Positions 6,772 through 14,903 are shown, counted from the stretch's first letter. The stretch is 15,171 nucleotides of DNA from JBLHGU01 sp047615875 (GCA_047615875.1 JBLHGU010000122.1:1-15171), one strand, 5' to 3'. Numbers and translations: made by a program. The notes: generated by a model from the letters alone, not told the origin.

Positions 6772-7551
6772 ATGCCCTTCCCATCAAATTCCTTTAGCTC
6801 ACAGCCCTCCCCTAAAAGTAGCACCCGTCACCTTCCAAAAGACTCTTTTAAGCCAGCTATCGCTTTACAACACTTTGACAAAACCAACAAAATGGAGATG
6901 GAACACCCAAGGTATAAGTTCAAGAAAAGTCTCCACTTTTTTACGGTCCAAGCCGGTACAAAGAGCCCTTTTTACCTCTCTTTTCCTGGCAGTTGGTGTT
7001 GCTACCTATGTTCTATTTAGAAAAAATACCCTTACAGAAAAAGAAAGAAAATCTCTGAAAAATCTTAGCATTTCAAGTATGAGCTCTCCTTTATCTCAGA
7101 GCCAAACGAGACTGACCGTAGAATCTTTGGAAAAACATCTCAAAGGCCATGTTCCCCTCGGCTTTAGCAAGCTTCGTAAGAAAGACCCTTTTCATCAACA
7201 AATCGGTCTCCCCTGTTCATTAATTGTAAAAGCAGACAGGGAGGGTCATATTGCCAAAGTATACCTCTCGCTTAATCAAACTCTTCAGGAGGGAATCGAT
7301 AAGCGAGTACAACGTCTTAGAGATATACAAGGAATAGATCATAAGGTCTTATTAAAAGCTAAGAGAACACTAAATCTTAAAGGGAATAAGATAAACAATC
7401 CCCATTTCGAAAGCGCAAAAAAGAACATCGTTCAAGAGCTAGGAATTCAAAAATACTTACCCTCTATTGGGATTGCCTCAGCCCCCATGGAGGATCTTAT
7501 CAGATGGAAAAAAGAACCTTCCGGCCCCGGACAAATTGGCTATATTATGGT
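6772..7551 (+). pseudogene. Second Ser/Thr kinase copy, truncated by an IS5-family element
   Basis: From about residue 85 of its longest frame the protein matches the N-lobe of the intact kinase at 2487-3971. Shared blocks include PLGFSKLRKKDP, LPCSLIVKAD, the identical KVLLKAKRTL, and a final GQIGYIM that stops exactly at the kinase hinge, where the IS5 left end begins. The catalytic loop, DFG and C-lobe are absent, so it cannot be an active kinase. Its N-terminus differs from its paralogue by a hydrophobic stretch, ALFTSLFLAVGVATYVLF, that could cross a membrane. The start is unclear. The ATG at 6772 opens a Ser/Pro-rich frame like the paralogue's N-terminus, whereas the kinase-matching frame has only a TTG at 6875, so a frameshift between about 6870 and 6960 is likely. 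Confidence 0.8.
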
Positions 7552-8454
7552 GCGTTGTTGCATGAATAGACAACATCTCCCCACAAATACTATACCTATC
7601 TCTCTAATCTTATATTGAGGAAGGATGAGATGGTAAATCGAAAAATTGACTGGGCAGCTTATGATAAATCCTTGAAAGAGAGGGGGCGCATTACTTTTTG
7701 GTTTTCTGATGAAGCTATCAAAGCCTGGAATGCGTAACCTTCCGGAAAGCCCGGAGCACAGCCGGAATTTTCAAACTTGGCAATTAAAACCTCTCTCACT
7801 CTTCGTCTTATTTTTAAATAAGGGCTACGCCAAACGGAGGGTTTGATAGGTTCTATTTTTGATCTAATGAAATTGGATCTTGATGTCCCCTATCACTCAA
7901 CTCTATCCAGACGAGGGAAGGCACTCTTGAAATCATGGTTTCTTCACTGACGGATAAAAATGTAGGCGATCCAACAGAGGTGCCAAATTTACTTGAGAAA
8001 ATCAACAAGCCGATTGATGAATTCATTGGTGATGGTGCTTATGACACTAAACAAGTGTACAATGCTGTCAAGAGCAGGGGAAAAGAAGGTAAACGCGCTG
8101 TTACAGTTCCGCCCCAAAAAATGCAGTGCTATCTCCAGGATTCAAAAGCCATCCAACTCAAGGGGATGAGCATGTGGATTTTATAAATAAACGTGGTCGA
8201 TCGTCATGGGAATATAAGTTTCGATACTACAGACGTCTACTGATAGAAAAAACAATGGGTCGATTCAAAGGAATCATAGGTTCAAAATTAAGATCTCGAA
8301 ATTTTAACTCTCAAAAAGTTGAAATAAATCTTGGATGTGGAATTCATGAATACCATGATAAAGTTAGGGAATCCATTACATCCTGCACTATAAACCGGTT
8401 GATAACAAAGGATAGTGAGAGAATATTGCCTTCTTTTTATTCATGCAACATCGC
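7552..8454 (+). mobile_element. IS5-family insertion sequence remnant
   Basis: The ends are 19-bp inverted repeats matching at 17 positions: GCGTTGTTGCATGAATAGA at 7552-7570 and, inverted, at 8436-8454. The interior is a single degraded IS5-type transposase gene on the plus strand. No target duplication is visible (TGGT on the left, AACC on the right), and the interrupted kinase does not resume on the right. That indicates a deletion or rearrangement at the right edge after insertion. The element is 903 bp. Confidence 0.8.
7630..8393 (+). pseudogene. IS5-family DDE transposase, multiply inactivated
   Basis: The ATG at 7630 follows a GAGGAAGGA ribosome binding site. The first 33 codons are the classic IS5 opening (DWAAYDKSLKERGRITFWF, then SDEAIKAWN). 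A TAA at 7735-7737 and a second TAA about 30 codons later interrupt the frame, which continues through LDLDVPYHSTLSRRGK. An internal deletion near 7917-7926 joins this to TLEIMVSSLTDKNVGDPTEV, removing the segment with the first catalytic Asp. Then come FIGDGAYDT (second Asp), a frameshift near 8120, YRRLLIEKTMGRFK (catalytic Glu), and another single-base shift near 8345. After correcting that shift the protein ends LNTMIKLGNPLHPAL at the TAA of 8391-8393. Five lesions make this an old, dead copy. Confidence 0.85.
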
Positions 8455-8621
8455 AACCCAGTACCAAAGTTGTGCCGCAAGGTGGTCCACTATCGCCGTT
8501 ACTATCGAGTAATATATCCGACGTTGCGCACCCCTTCACTAGTTTTTTGCGTATATTACTCGATAGTCTCGATAAAGAACTGGAACATCGCAGCATCAAT
8601 CTGCACACCGTACTTGCTTAA
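8455..8621 (+). pseudogene. Group II intron reverse transcriptase fragment
   Basis: In one frame the sequence reads VVPQGGPLSPLLS, then an unrelated insertion, then ILLDSLDKELEHR. This is the conserved block around motif 4 of group II intron maturase/reverse transcriptases (PQGGPLSPLLSNILLDxLDxELExR). Everything before it has been removed at the IS5 right end, and the YADD-containing block after it is missing. The interruption is about 45 bases and includes a long palindrome (see 8501-8567). It is a relic of an intron that once occupied this site or was carried in with the neighbouring elements. Confidence 0.75.
8501..8567. repeat. 16-bp perfect inverted repeat inside the RT fragment
   Basis: ACTATCGAGTAATATA (8501-8516) and TATATTACTCGATAGT (8552-8567) are exact reverse complements with a 35-base loop. 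The right arm encodes the expected RT residues (ILLDS). The left arm replaces what should be a continuous LSNILLDS reading, so the insertion seems to have copied the right arm in inverted orientation. Confidence 0.75.
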
Positions 8622-8635
8622 GCAAAGCAGTATTG

Positions 8636-8662
8636 GCTCAATGCCTGCAATAACAAGGCAGG
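8636..8662 (-). terminator. Weak hairpin after the fhaC-like gene
   Basis: Read on the minus strand, ATGCCCTGC and GCAGGCAT can pair around a loop of about nine bases with one bulge, shortly after the fhaC-like stop at 8672. No U-tract follows, so a terminator role is uncertain. Confidence 0.3.
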
Positions 8663-8671
8663 GCATGCGTT

Positions 8672-10381
8672 TTAGAATCCCTTGCTGATTTGAACCCAGG
8701 CGCTGGTGGATGCGTTACTCTCCACCAGCGTTGGGGTCGAGCCTAGTTGTGTGGCAACCATGGTCTTGGCACGCCATTGGTTCGATCCCTCCCAGTTAAG
8801 CCCGATACCCGCCCCGCTTAGCGTGGCGCTGTTCTCACCCTTCCCCCAGGTGTTCTTGTTGACCGTTACATGCGCCTTGTCAACGAAAGCGACTGCCTGC
8901 CAGCGCCCATCCCAGGTGAAGTCTAGATCGTGCCGCAATTCGGCCGTTGCCAAGTAACCGCTATCGCCGGACACCGCGCCCGACTCATAAGCACGCACCA
9001 TGTTCGGCCCGCCCATAGTAATCTTCTCAGCCGAATCCAGATTGCCATCCGCCCACTGGCCGGATAAGGCAAGATACAGCTCATTCTTTGGGTTCAGGTT
9101 TTGCAGGCGGACAAGGCTCGCATTCCATTTCGAGAACCTACCTTGGGTTCTCGCTGTCGCCGTATCAGCCAGCTGCGCCGCGCCGTCATCGAAGCCGACA
9201 CGTCCCGATGTCCAGCCGAGGTTCCAGTAGTTTATGCCGCGAAGCAGCCGTACATCCCCGGCAAGACTGAGCGTCAAGTTATCCAGATGTCGGTCGATGC
9301 GGATGCCGGTGATGTCGACACGGTCTTTCAGTTGCTTGCCGTCATACTGGATCTTCCCGTAGACATTGACATCCTGGCTGCGCACCAGCGGGTGCTTTGC
9401 CCACAGGCTTCCCACCACTGCGGTGCCATGCGCTTTGAGGGCTGACAGCGCCTCGACCAAAACATAGTGTAAGACTGCATAAGAGCCGCCTAAGCGGGTG
9501 CCTTGTCCGTTCAGCAGGGATTCATAGCTGATGCGTCCGTAGTTCATCCCGCTTTCCGATCTGTGGCCGTTCACGCTGAGAACATCGCCATGCTTCAGGG
9601 GGCTGATAAAATTTACCGTGCCGACGATGCGCGTGCGGCCGGTATGGCGGTTGCCGTGATTGTCCAGCACCACATTGCCCGTGACCGCCGGAGCGGGCGT
9701 TGTGGTCACCAGTAAATCCGACGTTCCCACGGCCTTGCCCGGCTTCAATGTCGCGGCGACCAAGACGCCCGGAATATCCGAGAGCAGAAGCAAGCTCCGG
9801 TCCAGCCCGGTCTGGCCAATGATCTGCCCGCTTTGCAGAGGGAAGAGCTTTGACTGCAACAGCGGATCGTTTACCTGGCTACGGTTGTCAAGGCTGACCT
9901 GACCGTAGCGCGCCTCGATGAGCTCGATACGCACAATTCCATCCGCAATCGTCTGCGCCGGGATAATCGCCCGTGCTAGTGGATAGCTGCGGCTCTGGTA
10001 ATGGTTGGTAATGCGGGCCGCCAGCTCACCCAACTGGGAAAGGGTGATGCTTTTGCCTTCGGCGTCCGCTACCAGGGCGTGCAGTGTCGGCGTATCGAAT
10101 AGGGTATTGCCCGATATCTGTAGAGTTTTCACCAGAAAAGGGGCGCTGTCCGGCAGCTTGGCGGTGCTTCCCTTCTCGATCGTAAGCCGGGTACCGATGG
10201 GCAAGGGAGCCGGCGGCGTGACCTGCTGAATCTGCTGCAGGATGGTGCCAGCGTCGGGAGTAAGAGGCTGAGTCGTCTCGGTGGCCGCTAGGGCGGGGAA
10301 GGCGACGAGCAGTGCCGCAAACAAAGGTTTCATAGTTTGCAGCGGGTGATGATTTTTGGTCATGCCGGGTACCTTATTCAT
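8672..10381 (-). CDS. FhaC/ShlB-type two-partner secretion outer-membrane transporter (TpsB)
   Basis: This 569-aa protein is a TpsB pore that would export the neighbouring FhaB-like exoprotein across the outer membrane. It opens with a signal peptide (hydrophobic core LFAALLVAFPALA, near residues 19-32), then a Gln/Pro-rich linker, then a POTRA domain at about residues 82-160 (FLVKTLQISGNTLF ... RIELIEARYGQV). The rest is a 16-stranded Omp85-type barrel. The lid-lock motif is MVRAYESG with V462-R-A-Y465 (family VRGY/VRAY), and the C-terminus is the barrel-assembly Phe in ISKGF. Length is normal for the family. Two starts are possible, at 10381 and at 10363 (Met7), neither with a strong ribosome binding site. 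It follows fhaB on the same strand after 71 bases. Base composition is clearly richer in G+C than genes outside this block. Confidence 0.9.
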   Translation of the reverse strand: MNKVPGMTKNHHPLQTMKPLFAALLVAFPALAATETTQPLTPDAGTILQQIQQVTPPAPLPIGTRLTIEKGSTAKLPDSAPFLVKTLQISGNTLFDTPTLHALVADAEGKSITLSQLGELAARITNHYQSRSYPLARAIIPAQTIADGIVRIELIEARYGQVSLDNRSQVNDPLLQSKLFPLQSGQIIGQTGLDRSLLLLSDIPGVLVAATLKPGKAVGTSDLLVTTTPAPAVTGNVVLDNHGNRHTGRTRIVGTVNFISPLKHGDVLSVNGHRSESGMNYGRISYESLLNGQGTRLGGSYAVLHYVLVEALSALKAHGTAVVGSLWAKHPLVRSQDVNVYGKIQYDGKQLKDRVDITGIRIDRHLDNLTLSLAGDVRLLRGINYWNLGWTSGRVGFDDGAAQLADTATARTQGRFSKWNASLVRLQNLNPKNELYLALSGQWADGNLDSAEKITMGGPNMVRAYESGAVSGDSGYLATAELRHDLDFTWDGRWQAVAFVDKAHVTVNKNTWGKGENSATLSGAGIGLNWEGSNQWRAKTMVATQLGSTPTLVESNASTSAWVQISKGF

Positions 10382-10452
10382 TCAAATTATCTCGATTGTT
10401 CGGTAGCCGCACGCCGCCGTCCACGATCTACAGGATCGCGCCCGTCGCTACG
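10382..10452 (-). other. Spacer between the exoprotein and transporter genes
   Basis: Seventy-one bases separate the two genes on the same strand. No terminator-like hairpin with a T-run is visible, so co-transcription from the exoprotein gene is likely. Confidence 0.4.
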
Positions 10453-13400
10453 TTATTCAAAATTTCCATCGACTGAATCATTTTTACCGGAATCCGACGA
10501 GGATGCAGGGCGGTCAGAATTGAATCTCTTTATCCCCGTAATTGAATTGTATAGGCTTAGCGTTTCAGGCAGGTAATATACTTGTGGTGCAAGAAAATTG
10601 GAATGTAGTCCCGTTACCACATTCTGAACTGATGATGGAATGATCGGTAGGATTGCGGGCGGTAATGCGGTGATGCCGATGACGGTTAGCGCTTTGGGTT
10701 TGATGGTCAGCGCGCCGTTCTTCAAGGTCAGGTTGTAGTTGCTGTCGGTGCCGGCGGCGATCACGTTGTAAGTGCCGGCGTTGGTGCCGGATCCAATGGC
10801 GCTGACACTGGTCAGCACACTAGCATTTTCACCCTTGACCAGGCCGCTAGCAGTAAAGCCGCTGACACTCTGGCTCACGCCGCTGTAGGTAGCGTTGCTG
10901 CTGTTGGCGGTCACGATGGCGTTGGCCTTGCCGATAACCAGCGCGCCGTTGTTCAAGGTCAGGTTGTAGTTGCTGTCGGTGCCGGCGGCGAGCACGTTGT
11001 AACTGCCGGCTTGGGTACCCGTTCCGCTGGAGCTGACCCCCCTGAGGACACTGGCTGTCTCGCCATTGACCAGACCGCTGGCGGTAAAGCCGCTGACGCT
11101 CTGGGCGAGGCCACTGTAGCTGGTGTTGCCACTGTTGGCGGTGACGGTGGCGGTGGCCTTGGCGATGGCCAGCGTGCCGTTGACAAAGGTGACGACATTC
11201 TGCGGATTATTGTAGCTCAGTCCACCCACTGTAATCACATAACTGCCCACATCCACCCCGGTCTGCGAGCTGCCAGAGAAGCTCAAGGTGCCGGACAAGG
11301 GATCCGTGAAGCCGGGGGCCATGACTGTGGTTGCGGTGTATCCGCTGCTGTATGCAGCGCCTTGGTAAATCTGTGTGCGGTTATTGGCCGTCACTGTGGC
11401 CACGTTGTTAAATAAAGAGCTCAGAAGCGGGTAATTGACAGAATTAAGCGTCACAATGGAATCAGTATTCCAGGCCGGGTTCACACCACCGTTGGCCGCC
11501 GTGGCCGTGGTGAAGTTAAGCGGATTCAGCATTTGGGCGGTGGTCATACCTGTTTCACCACTGCCCGTGGATGTTAAAAACCCCGTTGTCTGTGTGTCCC
11601 AAAAACTGCCGACATGTACTGCGGAGGTGGTCCCAATCAGTCCGCCTCGACCGGCTCCTGCACCGCTAATCAGACCGGTAGCATAACTGTTGGTAATAAC
11701 GCCTGTGGTGCCAACGCCTACCAACCCACCAGTACCGGCAGCGCCTGCCACACTGCCGGTGGCGTAGGTGTTGGTGATGTTGCCGGTTGTGATTGTACCT
11801 ACCAGCCCGCCGGCACCAGCACCACCGGACACGGCACCAATAGCATAACTGTTGGCAATAACGCCTGTGGTGCCAACGCCTAGCAGCCCACCAGTACCGG
11901 CACCACCTGCCACACTGCCGGTGGCGTAGGTGTTGGTGATGTTGCCGGTTGTGATCGTACCTACCAGCCCGCCTGCACCAGCACCACCTGCCACACTGCC
12001 GGTGGCGTAGGTGTTGTTGATGTTGCCGGTTGTAATCGTACCTACCAGCCCGCCGATAGAGGCTGCGGTACCATTACTTACATTACCGGTGGCATAGCTG
12101 TTACTGACATCTCCACCAGTGTTGCTGCCCAATAATCCACCAGTACCGGCGGCGCCGTTGACGTTGCCAGTGGCGTAGCTGCTGATGATGGCGCCGTTGG
12201 TGTTAGAGCCCAATAATCCACCAGAACTGGCGCCGCCGGTGATGTTGCCAGTGGCGTAGCTGCTGATGGTGGCGCCGTTGGTGTTAGAGCCCAATAATCC
12301 ACCGGAACTGGCGCCGCCGGTAATGTTGCCAGTGGCGTAGCTGTTGCCGATATTGCCTTCGGTGTTGCTCCCCACCAGTCCACCGGCACCGGCTGCGGCA
12401 CTATTGTTGACATCACCCGTGGCGTAACTGTTGCTGATATTGCCGCTGGTGTTGGAGCCCACCAATCCACCCGTACTGGCAGCGCCGAAGACGTTGCCAG
12501 TGGCATAGCTGTTGCTGATATTACCGCTGGTGTTGGATCCCACCAATCCACCCGTACTGGCAGCGCCGGATACGTTGCCAGTGGCATAGCTGTTATGGAC
12601 AGTACCTACGTTGTTGTTGCCCACCAGGGCGCCTGTGCTCGCGCCACCGCTTACGCTAACGCCTAGCATTCCCACATTACGGATGACGGAGCCGAGGCCG
12701 ACCGACCCAATCAGGCCGATATTTCCGGTGCCTGCCGCATTGATGAATAGGCCTGAAACAGTGTGGCCCAAGCCGTCTAAGGTGCCGGTGAATCCGCCGA
12801 TAGGCGTGAAGCCGGTAGTGCCAAATGCACTGGTTGACGTTAGTGCAGTATCGATATCGCTACCGAGGGCGTAATTAGCTGCTGGGGCGCCGTTCATGCC
12901 CTGTAAGTCATTGGTCGTCAAGCTATTTGCTGCCCCTAGGCTGGTGATGACGGTGTAGGCTTTTACTGCGCCATCCGAGCCTTGCAAAGTGGTGAAGTTG
13001 GCCGTCCCAGCAGGCAGGTTGACTGCCGCGCTCGTGGTGGTGACCTGGCTGGTGTTACCCGCTGCGATTGCGCCTTGACCGTAGTTCAGCGCGAGGCTAG
13101 CTGTTGCGGACGCGTTCAGGTCTGCGTTGATGTTGATGTTGCGGTGAGCGCTTAGTGTGAGCTTGTTGGCGGCCCAGGAGACGGCGCTGTTGACGAAGAT
13201 GTCGCCGTTGCCAGCAGTATCTGCGCTGGTGGCGATGCTTACATTGTTGCTTGCTAAAATATTGGAGAGTGTGGTTGCGCCTATGCCTGAAGTCGTTAGG
13301 TCGTCACTGTCCGCCGCGATGGTGAAATCCACGGGATCAATCAGCCAGGTACCGGTATTACCGGCAGGCGCGGCGATGGTTATTTTTACATCATCGGCGA

Positions 13401-14373
13401 TCTTAACGTGAGCGGCGCTGGTTTCAATGAAGCCACCATCCCCCCCATTGGGCGCACTGGCATCGAGCGTGCCGCCAACATTGACGGTGCCCGCTGCCAT
13501 TCCACCCAGCAGGATGATAGTACCCGAATGGTTTTCCACTGTGCGTGCTTCGATCAAGCCGGTGTTGTTGACTACACTGGCGAGCAGAGCATCTTTGGCA
13601 CCGGCGCTCATCAGCACCAGCCCACCGTCAGCGCGAATCAGCCCGCCGTTGTCGGCAAGCGTGTTAAGTAAGTTCTGGTCCACCTGCATCTTGACCAGGC
13701 TGTCGTTCTGGAAGGTGAGGGTGGTGTTACTGCCTGCGCCCAGCATCACCGAGCCCTTCTTCGTGGTGATGGTGCCCTGGTTGCTGACGGTGTTGCCGAG
13801 CAGTGCGACGTAACCACCCGAGGCTGTGGCATTGATGATACCCTGGTTGACGATGCTGCCTGGACTGTGGCCGCTGAAAGTTCTGGTGGTGCCATTCAGG
13901 CTGGCGTCGTTGAAGTCAAGGGTCGAGGCGACTAGAGCGCCGACATTGACCTGCGAGCCTTGTCCGAAAAGGATGCCGTTCGGATTGATCAGGTACACCT
14001 GTCCGTTGGCGTTCAGGCGCCCCAGGATTTGCGTGCCGTTGGTATCAAAAATGCGGTTGACTGCGATGGCGCTCGTCGAGGGCTGCACGAAGTTGACCGT
14101 CTCGGCCGGCGCAATGTTAAAGCTTTTCCAGTTGAGTGAGAGGTTCTGGCTGGCCTGATTGATGGTGGTGGTGGTGCCAGACTGAGAAATGCTGCCCGTA
14201 CCTTCAATCACCTGTCCGCCATCTGGTGCAGCATGAGCAAAGGCTGAGGCTGAGGTAAGCACCAATGCGGCGATGATGCGGATTGGCCCCTTTCCTAGCC
14301 CGCGCGACGTTTTTATTACGACCACCCAGGCGTTTAATACCCGAGTCCAAATTAGACGGTAGATGCGGTTCAT
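10453..14373 (-). CDS. FhaB-like two-partner secretion exoprotein with GLUG and MBG repeats (TpsA)
   Basis: This 1306-aa secreted protein starts with an extended signal peptide (MNRIYRLIWTRVLNAWVVV) and is probably cleaved after AHA at residues 46-48. The TPS (haemagglutination activity) domain follows from about residue 50 to beyond 220, with the hallmark NPNGI at N130-I134. The middle (about residues 581-931) is 13 GLUG-type repeats of about 27 residues, closed by GSFWDTQTTG. Next come three MBG-like units (about residues 994-1231). The C-terminal 70 residues are non-repetitive and polar. Such proteins form beta-helical fibres used as adhesins or surface structures. No toxin, protease or cell-wall anchor domain is recognisable. 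The ATG overlaps the stop of the upstream Fic-like remnant (ATGA) and lacks a ribosome binding site. The GC-rich composition indicates transfer from another lineage, with proteobacteria the likely source. Confidence 0.88.
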   Translation of the reverse strand: MNRIYRLIWTRVLNAWVVVIKTSRGLGKGPIRIIAALVLTSASAFAHAAPDGGQVIEGTGSISQSGTTTTINQASQNLSLNWKSFNIAPAETVNFVQPSTSAIAVNRIFDTNGTQILGRLNANGQVYLINPNGILFGQGSQVNVGALVASTLDFNDASLNGTTRTFSGHSPGSIVNQGIINATASGGYVALLGNTVSNQGTITTKKGSVMLGAGSNTTLTFQNDSLVKMQVDQNLLNTLADNGGLIRADGGLVLMSAGAKDALLASVVNNTGLIEARTVENHSGTIILLGGMAAGTVNVGGTLDASAPNGGDGGFIETSAAHVKIADDVKITIAAPAGNTGTWLIDPVDFTIAADSDDLTTSGIGATTLSNILASNNVSIATSADTAGNGDIFVNSAVSWAANKLTLSAHRNININADLNASATASLALNYGQGAIAAGNTSQVTTTSAAVNLPAGTANFTTLQGSDGAVKAYTVITSLGAANSLTTNDLQGMNGAPAANYALGSDIDTALTSTSAFGTTGFTPIGGFTGTLDGLGHTVSGLFINAAGTGNIGLIGSVGLGSVIRNVGMLGVSVSGGASTGALVGNNNVGTVHNSYATGNVSGAASTGGLVGSNTSGNISNSYATGNVFGAASTGGLVGSNTSGNISNSYATGDVNNSAAAGAGGLVGSNTEGNIGNSYATGNITGGASSGGLLGSNTNGATISSYATGNITGGASSGGLLGSNTNGAIISSYATGNVNGAAGTGGLLGSNTGGDVSNSYATGNVSNGTAASIGGLVGTITTGNINNTYATGSVAGGAGAGGLVGTITTGNITNTYATGSVAGGAGTGGLLGVGTTGVIANSYAIGAVSGGAGAGGLVGTITTGNITNTYATGSVAGAAGTGGLVGVGTTGVITNSYATGLISGAGAGRGGLIGTTSAVHVGSFWDTQTTGFLTSTGSGETGMTTAQMLNPLNFTTATAANGGVNPAWNTDSIVTLNSVNYPLLSSLFNNVATVTANNRTQIYQGAAYSSGYTATTVMAPGFTDPLSGTLSFSGSSQTGVDVGSYVITVGGLSYNNPQNVVTFVNGTLAIAKATATVTANSGNTSYSGLAQSVSGFTASGLVNGETASVLRGVSSSGTGTQAGSYNVLAAGTDSNYNLTLNNGALVIGKANAIVTANSSNATYSGVSQSVSGFTASGLVKGENASVLTSVSAIGSGTNAGTYNVIAAGTDSNYNLTLKNGALTIKPKALTVIGITALPPAILPIIPSSVQNVVTGLHSNFLAPQVYYLPETLSLYNSITGIKRFNSDRPASSSDSGKNDSVDGNFE
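10683..11394 (-). repeat. Three tandem MBG-like repeats in the exoprotein gene
   Basis: Each unit begins VTAN and ends in a block like NGALVIGKA or NGTLAIAKA. The last two units are near-identical copies with a period of 231 bp (77 residues): the same CGCGCCGTT start is seen at 10711 and 10942. They resemble MBG (mostly beta/bacterial Ig-like) domains common at the C-termini of large bacterial adhesins. The first unit is more diverged. Confidence 0.75.
11581..12633 (-). repeat. GLUG repeat array, 13 units of about 81 bp
   Basis: Each unit follows the pattern GGLVGSNTSGNISNSYATGNV plus a short Gly/Ala/Ser spacer. The DNA period is 81 bp, checked at two adjacent copies starting 12458 and 12539. 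Units near 11650-11980 show a higher-order period of 162 bp because two unit types alternate (TITTGNITNTYATG and VGTTGVITNSYA). Recent duplication of a two-unit block explains this. The array probably extends the beta-helix of the exoprotein. Confidence 0.85.
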
Positions 14374-14903
14374 AGATGCGTGGCTTTTGTTGGATTCTGT
14401 AAACTCTGGAGAGTTAACTCTATTTCAGAGAGATCAAAATTGTTGCTTGGCCCTTCGTAGTCGTCAGTTGCTCCGAAAAAAACCATATTTAATGGAGTTT
14501 CTGTGAATAAAGGTTTGGCAACTTTTTGTGTAATCCGATAATCTGAATCAGCAAACCTTGGATCTACTGTAACATTCTGTAGTTGGATCAACTTTTCCTT
14601 GTTCAGTGATTTCAAGTTTTCAGCTTCTTTAAGAAGTTCCACGAAACGAGCAACTCTTTTTTTATCAGGAAGTTCTCTCTCAATTTCATAGGAAGACATC
14701 AGGTGTTGCATGGGATCATTTTCATCTTTTAAAGAGTAGCCCTTAGTGTAAACGTGGACTTCATGAGCATTCTCTTTGTTCGTCCGTCTCTGTCCCCGCT
14801 TGGCTACATAGGAGCTGCGGTAATGAGGCATGGACTCAATAGGAAACATCTCTATCAAAGCCAAATATCCTATAGCACGTAATTCCTCTTGTATTGAGAT
14901 CAT
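14370..14903 (-). pseudogene. Fic-family protein remnant without catalytic core
   Basis: The ATG at 14903 has a GGAG ribosome binding site seven bases upstream and is preferred over the TTG at 14972, giving 177 aa. The first part, ALIEMFPIESMPHYRSSYV and the later DPMQHLM, resembles the N-terminal region of long Fic proteins, which usually continue as HLxFALKYEG. Here HLM jumps straight to YEIERELPDKKRVARF and then IQLQNVTVDPRFAD followed by SDYRITQ, which resembles the helical stretch just before the Fic domain. A large internal segment therefore seems deleted. The AMP-transferase motif HPFxxGNGR is absent and the protein stops 20-30 residues later. The stop codon overlaps the exoprotein start by four bases. 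It may now serve mainly as a promoter and translation donor for that gene. The family assignment is from memory of the motif pattern and is moderate. Confidence 0.5.

Larger units (their letters stand above)
8672..14373. other. GC-rich two-partner secretion cassette, probable horizontal transfer
   Basis: The two TPS genes are visibly GC-rich along their whole length, whereas the sequence before 8670 and after 14373 is AT-rich. On the right the composition changes within a few bases of the fhaB start codon. On the left it changes near the fhaC stop, next to transposon and group II intron debris. No direct repeats marking a single insertion event were found at the two edges by eye. Confidence 0.7.

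Noticed and set aside
8126..8512. Separate gene for a 128-aa protein
   Set aside because: Its first two thirds are the C-terminal part of the IS5 transposase after a frameshift, and the tail runs through the IS end into intron debris.
12078..12587. Long open frame on the same strand as the exoprotein gene in another frame
   Set aside because: It is a by-product of the 81-bp GLUG repeats, low in complexity, and fully inside the real coding frame.
11581..12633. Regular repeats that could suggest a CRISPR array
   Set aside because: The period is a constant 81 bp and in frame, with repeats covering the whole unit and no unique spacers; it encodes GLUG protein repeats.
13427..14158. Plus-strand open frames opposite the 5' part of the exoprotein gene
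   Set aside because: GC-rich sequence has few stops on the opposite strand; the exoprotein frame with TPS domain motifs fully explains the region.
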